Of a stretch of DNA of 34,300 bases, positions 16,430 through 24,676 are shown piece after piece. Source of the stretch: Microseira wollei NIES-4236 (GTDB lineage: Bacteria; Cyanobacteriota; Cyanobacteriia; Cyanobacteriales; Aerosakkonemataceae); the NCBI RefSeq assembly GCF_020521235.1, contig NZ_BLAY01000109.1, positions 1 to 34,300 of the forward strand, written 5' to 3'. A program made the position numbers and the translations under genes. How positions within the stretch are numbered: position 1 is the stretch's first letter; the number at the start of each line of letters is the position of its first letter. Under the pieces are notes generated by a model. It had not been told where the DNA came from. It saw only the letters and a program-made list of their open reading frames with translations, and made no database searches.

Positions 16430-19400
16430 GTGGAAGATGCTTATCCATTGGCTCGCATCCAAGCCGGACTGATTTATCACAGTCAATACACTCCTGACTC
16501 GCCGATGTATCATGACATTTTCTTTTATCATCTGCGAGTTCGTTTCGATGAAAAACTGCTACGGGAAGCGGTGCAGCAGGTTGTCGATCGCCACGCCATC
16601 TTGCGGACTTCGTTTGATTTAATTAACTTTAGCGAACCGTTGCAGTTGGTGCATAAAACAGTTAACGTTCCGTTCCAGGTGGAGGATTTGCGATCGCTAT
16701 CGCCTGCACAACAAAAAGAAGCGATCGCTAACTGGATAAAAGCCGAAAAAAGTCACAATTTTGATTGGAGTTCACCGCCACTGATTCGCTTTTTCGTTCA
16801 CCGTCTCACCGATGACTCTTTTTATATCTTCTTGAGTTTTCACGACTGCATTCTTGACGGATGGAGTACCGCCTCTTTACTGACTGAATTACTCCAACGT
16901 TATAGCGATCTAATTCATGGAAAAACTTATCCCATCGAGTCACCGCCGAGTATTTCGTACCGAGATTTCGTAGCCTTAGAAAGGTCAAATATAGAATCTC
17001 CAGAATGTCAAGAATATTGGCGTCAAAAACTGAGCGATTTGGTGATTGCTAAATTGCCTCGTTGGACTCCTACTCACTCGGAAAATCAAAGTCCTCAGAT
17101 GGGTGTATTGAATGTAGAAATATCATCTCAGCTTTCTGATAAACTAAAAAAATTAGCTCTGTTGGCAGAAGTTCCCATCAAACATATCTTACTTGCCGCA
17201 CACATCAGAGTAATGAGTTTGCTTTCTGGTGAGTCTGATATTTTAACAGGTCTTGAATCTAACGGTCGATTGGAAGAAGCCGACGGAGAAAAGACGCTGG
17301 GAGTTCATCTAAATACAGTACCTTTTCGACTGAAACTGACGGGAGGAACTTGGATAGAGTTGGTGCAGCAAGTCTTTGAATGCGAACGAGAGTTATTACC
17401 TTTCCGGCGTTATCCTTATGCCGATTTGCAGAAAATTAACGGCGGACAGCCTTTGGTAGAAACTGTCTTTAATTACACTCACTTCCACGTCTACGAAAAT
17501 CTGGAAGCTGTCAAAGATATGGAAATTTTAGGCGGTCAAGGTTTTGGAGAAACTAATTTTACTTTTAGGGCTGAATTTAATCGCAATCATGCTTCGGATT
17601 GCATTCAACTCGATTTAGAGTGCGACATGACGAAGATAGGAAAGCAGCAATTAGAAGCGATCGGCAGTTATTACACCGAGACGTTGAAGGCGATGTCATA
17701 TCAGCCGTTTGGACGCTACGAATCTCTATGTCTTCTCTCGGAAAAAGAACGGCATCAAGTGTTAGTTGAGTGGAATAATACGGAGACTGAATATAAGCAA
17801 GACTGGTGCATTCATGAATGGTTTGAAGCTCAAGTTGCAAAAACTCCCGATGCAGTTGCGGCAGTTTTTGAACGCGAGCAATTGACTTACCGAGAATTGA
17901 ACGATCGCGCTAATGCGATCGCACATCACCTGCAAAGTTTAGGGGTTGGTTCCGATGTTTTGGTGGCTCTTTGCGTAGAGCGATCGCTAGAAATGCTAGT
18001 CGGCATTCTCGCCATTCTCAAAGCAGGAGGTGCTTACGTTCCTCTAGACCCTGCTTATCCCAAATCGCACATCGCTTTTATTGTGGAGGATATCCAAGCA
18101 CCAGTTCTTTTAACTCAAAAGCGATTAGTTTCAGAACTCCCAAAAACTCAGGCAAAAATAGTATGTTTGGACTCCACTTTCGATATCGCGAAGGAGAATC
18201 CTATAAATAAAACCACTCCTGAAAATATAGCCTATGCAATCTATACTTCAGGTTCTACAGGACGACCAAAAGGAGTGTTGGTAACTCACCAAAACTTAGT
18301 TTATTCAACTAATGCGCGAATTGCTTATTATAGCGGTTTGCAGCAGTATGAGGTACACCTTCCTTCGCGGTGTGCGGGCAGCATTAATGCTGCCCGCACA
18401 CTGCTGCCAAAAGGCTGTACCTCACTCGCTTGCAATCCGCTGTATCAAGAACCCGTCCGCAGTTTCTTATTAGTTCCTTCCTTCGCATTTGATAGTTCAA
18501 TTGCCGTCATTTTTTGGACACTTTGTCAAGGGGGTAAACTGGTAATTCTCAAGGAAGGATTGCAGAAAGATATTTTGCAATTGGCGAGAGCGATCGCAAA
18601 TCATCGCGTCTCCCATTGGTTAAGCGTTCCCTCGCTTTACGAAGCGCTTTTAGAACATATAGAAGCAAGTCAGCTTGTTTCTTTGCGTACCGTTATCGTA
18701 GCAGGAGAATATTGTGCAAACGAATTAGTTGAACGTCATCGGAAGATGTTACCAAATACATCTCTATTCAACGAATATGGGCCAACAGAAGCCACAGTTT
18801 GGAGCAGTGTTTATAATTGTCTAGCTCGTAACGATCGAACATCTGTTCCTATCGGTCGTCCGATAGCAAATACCCAAATTTACCTGCTAAATTCTCACTT
18901 ACAACCAGTACCGATTGGAGTTGGTGGCGAGGTATATATTGGCGGACTGGGAGTGACGAAAGGCTATCTCAATCGTGCAGAATTAACAGCCGAAAAGTTC
19001 ATTCCAAATCCATTTGATTCAAAAGGCGATCGCCTTTACAAAACTGGAGATTTGGCGCGATACCTTCCTGATGGTAATATAGAATTTCTCGGACGCACAG
19101 ATCATCAAGTCAAAATCAGAGGATACCGCATCGAACTAACACAAATTGAAGCGGTATTGAAGCAATATCCAAATGTGCAAGAGGCTGTCGTTATAGTTAG
19201 GGAAGAACAAACAGGTAGCAAACGCTTAGTAGGTTATGTAGTGCCAAAACAAAAATCTGCGCTTACAAGCGATGAATTGCGGAATTTCCTAAAACAAAAA
19301 TTGCCCGAATACACGATACCCCATGCCTTTGCGATGCTGGATGCACTACCATTGACTCCCAATGGAAAAGTAGATAGACAAAATTTACCAGCACCCGAAC

Positions 19401-19519
19401 AGTTGCAGTCTGATGATGAAAAAAAGGCTCGCCTCTTAAAAATGCTGGAACAACTTTCTGAAGAAGAAGTAAAAGCAATGCTGGCTATAAAAAGTTTTCA
19501 AACCAATAGTAACGGCTAG
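16430..19519 (+). CDS. NRPS 2: C-A module without carrier domain
   Basis: A condensation domain (1-430) and an adenylation domain (455-955) are present. The C-domain motif is HDCILDG where HHxxxDG is expected, so the second, catalytic His is Asp. The A domain has YTSGSTGRPKG and the NGKVDR terminus. Its pocket reads D-S-A-L-I-A-E-V-W-K, to which I cannot assign an amino acid. A ~30-residue repeat-derived insert (about 640-670) separates ARIAYYS from EPVRSFLL, just before the FAFDSS motif. The protein ends in a charged helix (KKARLLKMLEQLSEEEVKAM) with no PCP, so the PCP of the next protein must serve in trans, the helix probably acting as a docking segment. Start: GTG 16430 is used here, but the frame is open back to the TGA at 16361. 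Confidence 0.88.
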   Translation: MEDAYPLARIQAGLIYHSQYTPDSPMYHDIFFYHLRVRFDEKLLREAVQQVVDRHAILRTSFDLINFSEPLQLVHKTVNVPFQVEDLRSLSPAQQKEAIANWIKAEKSHNFDWSSPPLIRFFVHRLTDDSFYIFLSFHDCILDGWSTASLLTELLQRYSDLIHGKTYPIESPPSISYRDFVALERSNIESPECQEYWRQKLSDLVIAKLPRWTPTHSENQSPQMGVLNVEISSQLSDKLKKLALLAEVPIKHILLAAHIRVMSLLSGESDILTGLESNGRLEEADGEKTLGVHLNTVPFRLKLTGGTWIELVQQVFECERELLPFRRYPYADLQKINGGQPLVETVFNYTHFHVYENLEAVKDMEILGGQGFGETNFTFRAEFNRNHASDCIQLDLECDMTKIGKQQLEAIGSYYTETLKAMSYQPFGRYESLCLLSEKERHQVLVEWNNTETEYKQDWCIHEWFEAQVAKTPDAVAAVFEREQLTYRELNDRANAIAHHLQSLGVGSDVLVALCVERSLEMLVGILAILKAGGAYVPLDPAYPKSHIAFIVEDIQAPVLLTQKRLVSELPKTQAKIVCLDSTFDIAKENPINKTTPENIAYAIYTSGSTGRPKGVLVTHQNLVYSTNARIAYYSGLQQYEVHLPSRCAGSINAARTLLPKGCTSLACNPLYQEPVRSFLLVPSFAFDSSIAVIFWTLCQGGKLVILKEGLQKDILQLARAIANHRVSHWLSVPSLYEALLEHIEASQLVSLRTVIVAGEYCANELVERHRKMLPNTSLFNEYGPTEATVWSSVYNCLARNDRTSVPIGRPIANTQIYLLNSHLQPVPIGVGGEVYIGGLGVTKGYLNRAELTAEKFIPNPFDSKGDRLYKTGDLARYLPDGNIEFLGRTDHQVKIRGYRIELTQIEAVLKQYPNVQEAVVIVREEQTGSKRLVGYVVPKQKSALTSDELRNFLKQKLPEYTIPHAFAMLDALPLTPNGKVDRQNLPAPEQLQSDDEKKARLLKMLEQLSEEEVKAMLAIKSFQTNSNG
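18347..18438. repeat. Palindromic repeat, family A, copy 2, inside the NRPS 2 A domain
   Basis: Positions 18370-18401 are a perfect 32-bp palindrome on the same gcagcattaatgctgc core as the intergenic copy at 1004-1078. The outer gaggtaca (18350-18357) and ctgtacctc (18415-18423), and the downstream tgcaatccg, also match. It is translated in frame as roughly YEVHLPSRCAGSINAARTLL followed by PKGCTSLACNPL, with no homologue in other A domains that I know. Confidence 0.9.
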
Positions 19520-19593
19520 AAAAGATGCTTTAAATGCTGTTACTTTTGCCTTTGAAAATATACCGTAAACAGACTAATTTAAGGAGATAATAC

Positions 19594-21273
19594 GTGAAGG
19601 AACTTTTAAAGCGTATCGAGGAACTTTCCCCAGAAAAGCGCCAACTTCTGGAAATGCTAATGAAGGAAGAGGTTACAGGGATACAAGCTACTTATGTAGA
19701 ACCTCGCACGCCTGTTGAAGAGGTGCTGACAACGATTTGGGGTCAGGTACTTGGGAGCGATCGCGTGGGGATCCACGACAACTTTTTAGAATTAGGAGGA
19801 GATTCAATTAAAAGCATTCAGGTTGTAGCTAAATCCCATAAAGCAGGTCTTCAACTTAGTAGCAATCTACTTTTTCAATATCCAACAATTGCCGAATTAG
19901 CAACCGTTATCGACATAACTTCTGCAATTCACATAGAACAGAGATCAGTAGTAGGATCTGTGCCTCTGACTCCTATCCAAAAATGGTTTTTTGAGCAAAA
20001 CTTTCAGGAACCATCACATTGGAACCAAGCAGTTTTGTTAGAATTACAGCCTGGTGAAAACCCGGCTTTATTAGAAGAGGTTTTCCAACATTTGCTCGTC
20101 CATCACGATGCACTGCGCCTCCGATTTACACAAACAGAAGGAGTTTGGCAACAAATCAATGCAGATGCGTCAGAAAAAGTCTGTTTCTCTCAATTAGATT
20201 TATCAAATTTAGCCGAATCAGAACAAAAATCTGAGATTGAAAAAATAGCAACGGAATTACAAGGTAGCCTGAATTTGTCGCAAGGGCCATTAATGAAAGT
20301 TGCTTTCTTCGACCTCGGTGCTAACAAATCGAGCCGTCTGCTAGTAATTATCCATCATTTAGCAGTAGAAGCTGTTGTTTCCTTCCAAATACTGATGGAA
20401 GATATCCAAACAGCTTTCATGCAACTTAGAAATCGAGAAGCCGTTTGTCTACCACCGAAAACGACTTCTTTTCAACAATGGTCTCGGTTACTGATGGAGT
20501 ACGCACAGTCGCCACAACTTAAGCAAGAATTGGCTTACTGGTTAGCAGAACCCCGGAAGCAAGTTAAGCCTTTACCTGTAGACTATCCAGAAGGCTCTAA
20601 TATTGAAGCATCAACTCGCATTTTATCAGTCTCGTTCACAAGAGAAGAAACCGATCTTTTGCTTCACCAAATCCCGGCAAATTACCACATCCAAATTAAT
20701 GAAGTGTTGCTGACAGCCTTGGTAAAAACTATTTCCCAATGGACGGGGACGAGTGCTGTTTTAATCGACATGGACAGCCACGGACGGGAAGAGGTTATTC
20801 AAGGTGTGGATATATCTCGCACCGTGGGTTGGTTTACCTCTCTATTTCCCGTGCTGTTCGAGATAGAAAATATTCAAACTCCGAGGTATACAATGATGTC
20901 AATTTCACAGCAGCTTCATCAAGTTCCGAACCGTGGGATTGGTTATGGTTTGCTGCGTTATTGTTGCAACGATGAGGCGATACAAGAGAACCTGCGAAAT
21001 CTTCCCCAAGCAGAAATAATGTTTAATTACTTGGGTCAATTCGATAGTATCCTTCCTGAATCTTCTCCGTTTAAATTTGCCACAGAATCTTGCGGATCAA
21101 CTTACAGTCCTCGCGGAAATAGAACCCACTTATTGCAAGTCCTGGGGAAAGTTTTTGAAGGACAACTTCAACTGACCTGGTTTTATAGTGAAAATATTCA
21201 CCAAAAAACTACAGTAGAAGCGATCGCACAGCAATTTGTAGATACCTTGCGCTCGCTCTTAGCCGACTGCTAG
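19594..21273 (+). CDS. NRPS 3: PCP-epimerization-type protein
   Basis: GTG start with AAGGAG 8 bases upstream. An N-terminal charged helix (KELLKRIEELSPEKRQLLEM) may dock to the C-terminal helix of NRPS 2. It is followed by a PCP (LGGDSI, Ser71) and an epimerization-type domain (130-555). E-domain landmarks are clear: LTPIQKWF, SRTVGWFTSLFPVL, NRGIGYG, FNYLGQF. However, the HHxxxDG catalytic motif is HHLAVEA (254-260) and EGHGRE has become DSHGRE. Activity may be reduced or lost, or this may be a divergent condensation-like subtype. No thioesterase follows, so release needs another enzyme. It belongs to the same + strand operon. Confidence 0.88.
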   Translation: MKELLKRIEELSPEKRQLLEMLMKEEVTGIQATYVEPRTPVEEVLTTIWGQVLGSDRVGIHDNFLELGGDSIKSIQVVAKSHKAGLQLSSNLLFQYPTIAELATVIDITSAIHIEQRSVVGSVPLTPIQKWFFEQNFQEPSHWNQAVLLELQPGENPALLEEVFQHLLVHHDALRLRFTQTEGVWQQINADASEKVCFSQLDLSNLAESEQKSEIEKIATELQGSLNLSQGPLMKVAFFDLGANKSSRLLVIIHHLAVEAVVSFQILMEDIQTAFMQLRNREAVCLPPKTTSFQQWSRLLMEYAQSPQLKQELAYWLAEPRKQVKPLPVDYPEGSNIEASTRILSVSFTREETDLLLHQIPANYHIQINEVLLTALVKTISQWTGTSAVLIDMDSHGREEVIQGVDISRTVGWFTSLFPVLFEIENIQTPRYTMMSISQQLHQVPNRGIGYGLLRYCCNDEAIQENLRNLPQAEIMFNYLGQFDSILPESSPFKFATESCGSTYSPRGNRTHLLQVLGKVFEGQLQLTWFYSENIHQKTTVEAIAQQFVDTLRSLLADC

Positions 21274-21286
21274 CGAGCTAGAAATT

Positions 21287-21319
21287 GTAGGTTGGGTTTC
21301 CGTACTCTAACCAACCTAC
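21287..21319. repeat. Intergenic hairpin repeat (gtaggttgg type)
   Basis: gtaggttgg (21287-21295) and ccaacctac (21311-21319) form a perfect 9-bp stem. It is followed by a pyrimidine-rich stretch (ttctctcttctct, then cttcgcgtcttcgcgg). A similar CT-rich stretch precedes the acylase at 24613-24668. These look like dispersed genomic repeats rather than terminators, because no T-run follows the stem. Confidence 0.6.
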
Positions 21320-21398
21320 TTTGCTTCTCTCTTCTCTCTTATCTCTTCTCTCTTCTCTTCGCGCTCTTCGCGTCTTCGCGGTTCAAAAAAACTTTAAA

Positions 21399-23237
21399 AT
21401 GTGCGGAATAGTAGGAATTTTATCAAAAGAAAAACCAATTTCAGCAGATGCTTTAGCAACAGCAACCCAACAGCTAAATCATCGCGGGCCAGATTGCCAA
21501 AATCAGTGGATTGCTGACCATCAAAAAGTAGGATTGGGTCATGCTCGACTCAGCATTATTGACCTGTCAACCGGAAACCAACCCATCGCCAACGAAGACG
21601 AACAATTGCACGCTGTAGTCAATGGCGAATTTTACGATTTTGAACGAATTCAGCAGGATTTGAAACAACGGGGACACAGACTTCGCACCCATTCCGACAG
21701 CGAGATTGTGCTTCACCTTTATGAAGATTTTGGCACTCAATGTTTGTCTGATCTCAGAGGTGAATTCGCATTTATATTGTGGGACGAATCGAAACAAACC
21801 TTGTTGGCTGCACGCGATCGCTTCGGCATCAAACCGCTTTTCTATTCAATAGTAAACAACACCCTTTATTTAGCTTCAGAAGCGAAAGCATTATTCGCCG
21901 CAGGCATCCCCGCACGTTGGGATCGCGAGTCATTTTTCCAACAGCTATTTGCTTATGTAAACCCAGATCGCACATTATTTGCAGGCGTCTATCAAGTGCC
22001 ACCAGGTCACTACCTTTTGGCAAGGCCCCAAGGCTTAAAAATAGTTCGTTATTGGGATTTATACTACCCAACAACTGATGCTATTAATCCTTCACACAAC
22101 GATGCTGAATATATCGAACAATTTCGCGACAGATTAGATGAGGCGATTCGCATCCGTCTGCGGGCAGATGTACCAGTTGGCTGTTTTTTAAGCGGTGGAA
22201 TTGATTCCTCTTCCGTGCTAGGAATGGCGGCAAAACACAGCGCGGAACCGATTCGGGCTTTTACCGTTACTTTTGATGGTACACCTTATGATGAAGGAGC
22301 GATCGCTCGCGAAACAGCAGCACAAGTCGGCGCTGATTTTCAGCCAATTCCACTCGCTCAATCCGATTTTGCAACTCATATTTCCGATACAGTATGGTAC
22401 GCCGAAACATTAGGCATCAATCCCCACGGCGTCGCCAGATATCTACAAAGTCGTACCGTACACAATTCCGGTTACAAAGTCGTCCTATCCGGCGAAGGTT
22501 CTGACGAAATCTTAGCTGGATATAGCCATGCCAGACAGGATTTGCTGCATATTAACGCTGCTACTAAGAATACACCTTCTGCCTTAGCAAGCGTGCAGCA
22601 AACCTTGGGATTTGTTCCATCTTGGTTGAAAGAAATAGCGGTAAGCCGATCGTTTTTCCATATTCTCCTAGCACCTGATTACGCCGCCGAATTTGCCCAA
22701 CGGGATGTGTATGGCACTTTTTTGAATCAGTTCGACGTGCCGGGTCAAATGCAAGGGCGATCGCCAGTCATTCAATCTCTTTATTTGTGGTCTAAATCAA
22801 TTTTACCCAACTATATATTGTTCGCAGAACGTTTAGAAATGGCGCACGCCGTCGAAGTGCGTTTGCCATTTTTAGATCACCATCTTTTCGAGTTGGTACG
22901 CAATATGTCAGTCGAAATGTTGATTCGCGGAATCAAGGAAAAATATGTGCTGCGGGAGGCTGCTCGACCTGTTTTAACTGATACAGTTTACACTCGTCCA
23001 AAACAACCTTTTACTGCTCCACCCGCTACCCTAACAACAAATAATCAGCTTTATAAATTAATCCAAGATTCTTTGCGTAGTGATGCTATGGCATCAGTGC
23101 CATTCTTTGACCAAAAAACTGCTATCCAATTGCTGGATGAACTTCCCCAAATGCCTGAGCGCAAGCGCATCGCTTTAGACTCAATTCTTTTAATGATATT
23201 GTGTACGTACTTTCTTCATACTCGATACAATTTATAG
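21399..23237 (+). CDS. asnB: Asparagine synthetase (glutamine-hydrolysing) homologue
   Basis: The ATG at 21399 is chosen because it gives MCGIVGIL, placing the class II amidotransferase Cys at position 2; the open frame further upstream is CT-rich repeat. Residues 2-220 are the Ntn glutaminase domain (NHRGPD, GHARLSIIDLS, GEFYDF). The synthetase domain has the ATP PP-loop SGGIDSSSV (265-273), and GEGSDEILAGY follows. The length of 612 aa is typical. AsnB uses Gln and ATP to turn a carboxylate into an amide, normally on Asp. Inside an NRPS operon it may supply Asn or amidate the peptide end (inference). It is not a beta-lactam synthetase type, since Cys2 is kept. The MFS gene follows 28 bases later. 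Confidence 0.9.
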   Translation: MCGIVGILSKEKPISADALATATQQLNHRGPDCQNQWIADHQKVGLGHARLSIIDLSTGNQPIANEDEQLHAVVNGEFYDFERIQQDLKQRGHRLRTHSDSEIVLHLYEDFGTQCLSDLRGEFAFILWDESKQTLLAARDRFGIKPLFYSIVNNTLYLASEAKALFAAGIPARWDRESFFQQLFAYVNPDRTLFAGVYQVPPGHYLLARPQGLKIVRYWDLYYPTTDAINPSHNDAEYIEQFRDRLDEAIRIRLRADVPVGCFLSGGIDSSSVLGMAAKHSAEPIRAFTVTFDGTPYDEGAIARETAAQVGADFQPIPLAQSDFATHISDTVWYAETLGINPHGVARYLQSRTVHNSGYKVVLSGEGSDEILAGYSHARQDLLHINAATKNTPSALASVQQTLGFVPSWLKEIAVSRSFFHILLAPDYAAEFAQRDVYGTFLNQFDVPGQMQGRSPVIQSLYLWSKSILPNYILFAERLEMAHAVEVRLPFLDHHLFELVRNMSVEMLIRGIKEKYVLREAARPVLTDTVYTRPKQPFTAPPATLTTNNQLYKLIQDSLRSDAMASVPFFDQKTAIQLLDELPQMPERKRIALDSILLMILCTYFLHTRYNL

Positions 23238-23265
23238 TTCAAAAATCGGCATTTTGATAAATGGC

Positions 23266-24588
23266 ATGAAGGTTTTTATTCTCATTTGGTTTGGACAACT
23301 TGTTTCGCTGATCGGTTCCGGTCTGACTGGCTTTGCACTGGGTATCTGGGTATACCAGCGCACTGGCTCTGTCACCGATTTCGCACTCATTTCTCTGTTT
23401 ACTTTTTTACCTAGTATCTTGCTATTACCGCTAGCTGGTGCTTTTGTAGACCGCTGGAATCGGCGATCGGCATTGCTGGTGAGCGACTGTGGGGCGGGCA
23501 TCAGTACGCTTACTATTGCTGTGCTGCTTTTTACTGGTCGATTGGCAGTATGGCAAATTTACTTAGCGGTGGCGGCTAGCTCGATTTTCAGAGCTTTTCA
23601 TTGGCCTGCTTATAATGCAGCGATCGCGCAACTTGTCCCCAAAAAACATCTCAGTCGCGCCAGCGGCATGGTGCAGTTCGCACAAGCAAGTTCGCAACTT
23701 ATAGCACCAGTATTAGCAGGTGTATTAGTTGGCACAATCCAAGTCCAGGGCGTCATCCTAATTGACTTTGCAACCTTTCTTTTCGCCTTCGTAACGCTGC
23801 TGTTTGTCCGCATTCCCAAACCCAAAACCACCACCGAAAGCGAAGAGGAAAAGAAATCTTTATTGCATGAAACATTATACGGCTGGACTTATATTTCCAC
23901 ACGCCCTGGACTGCTAGGACTGCTAATCTTTTACAGTTTTATCAACTTTACTTTAGGCATTGTGGAAGTATTGCTCACGCCTTTGGTCTTGAGTTTCGCC
24001 TCTACCGCCTTCTTGGGAACTATCTTATCTATTGGTGGTAGCGGTATGCTTTTGGGTAGCGTTGTAATCAGCGTATGGTCGGGGTTAAAACGCCGCATTT
24101 ACTGTATACTTGGCTTCACGCTGTTGCAAGGTTTATTATTATGTGTGGCTGGGTTTCGACCCAGCGCCCCACTCATCGCCGCCGCAGCTTTTATTTTCTT
24201 ATTCAGTCTGCCCTTAATCTTGGCTTCCAATCAAGCAATTTGGTTTAGCAAAGTTGCGCCAGATGTGCAGGGGCGGGTTTTTGCCGTACAACGCACGATC
24301 GGTTTATCATCTTTGCCATGTGCTTATATCATGGCTGGGCCGTTAGCCGATCGCATTTTTGAGCCACTTCTTACCGTCAATGGCCCACTAGCTAAAAGTA
24401 TCGGACTTTTGATCGGCGTAGGGCCAGGGCGCGGCATTGGCTTAGTCTTCATTATCATGGGAATTCTTAATATCTTGGCAGTTGCGATCGCCTACCTCTA
24501 TCCAAGTCTACGGTTAGTAGAAGATGAACTACCGGATATCATTGCAGAAATTGCATCTACCACAGACGAACACAAAAAGATAAACTAA
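23266..24588 (+). CDS. MFS transporter (MFS_3/EntS-like exporter)
   Basis: About 440 aa with roughly 12 hydrophobic segments, opening FILIWFGQLVSLIGSGLTGF. The loop FVDRWNRRSALLVSD between the second and third helices is the usual MFS signature. The family includes EntS and macrolide exporters and is common in NRPS clusters, where it moves the product out of the cytoplasm by proton antiport. The ATG at 23266 is preferred to the in-frame TTG at 23254. Its place between asnB and the acylase in the operon fits export of an acylated precursor before deacylation. Confidence 0.88.
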   Translation: MKVFILIWFGQLVSLIGSGLTGFALGIWVYQRTGSVTDFALISLFTFLPSILLLPLAGAFVDRWNRRSALLVSDCGAGISTLTIAVLLFTGRLAVWQIYLAVAASSIFRAFHWPAYNAAIAQLVPKKHLSRASGMVQFAQASSQLIAPVLAGVLVGTIQVQGVILIDFATFLFAFVTLLFVRIPKPKTTTESEEEKKSLLHETLYGWTYISTRPGLLGLLIFYSFINFTLGIVEVLLTPLVLSFASTAFLGTILSIGGSGMLLGSVVISVWSGLKRRIYCILGFTLLQGLLLCVAGFRPSAPLIAAAAFIFLFSLPLILASNQAIWFSKVAPDVQGRVFAVQRTIGLSSLPCAYIMAGPLADRIFEPLLTVNGPLAKSIGLLIGVGPGRGIGLVFIIMGILNILAVAIAYLYPSLRLVEDELPDIIAEIASTTDEHKKIN

Positions 24589-24676
24589 CAAAAACTCAGC
24601 CAACAACTATAAATTTCTCTCCTCCTCTTCTCCTCTGTGTCCTCTGCGCCTGGAGCGGTTCGTTTCTTCGGCAAAC

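Noticed and set aside
18440-18800. Assigning a substrate to the second A domain
   Set aside because: The pocket reads D-S-A-L-I-A-E-V-W-K by eye alignment, but I could not match it confidently to a known amino acid, and the nearby insert makes the alignment less safe.
21321-21398. 26-residue N-terminal extension of the asparagine synthetase
   Set aside because: It is translation of a CT-rich repeat (LLSSLLSLLSS). The catalytic Cys must be residue 2, which fixes the start at 21399.
21399-23237. Beta-lactam synthetase, suggested by an acylase neighbour
   Set aside because: Cys2 of the glutaminase site is present, as in true AsnB, whereas beta-lactam synthetases lack it. Nothing else for a beta-lactam pathway is seen.
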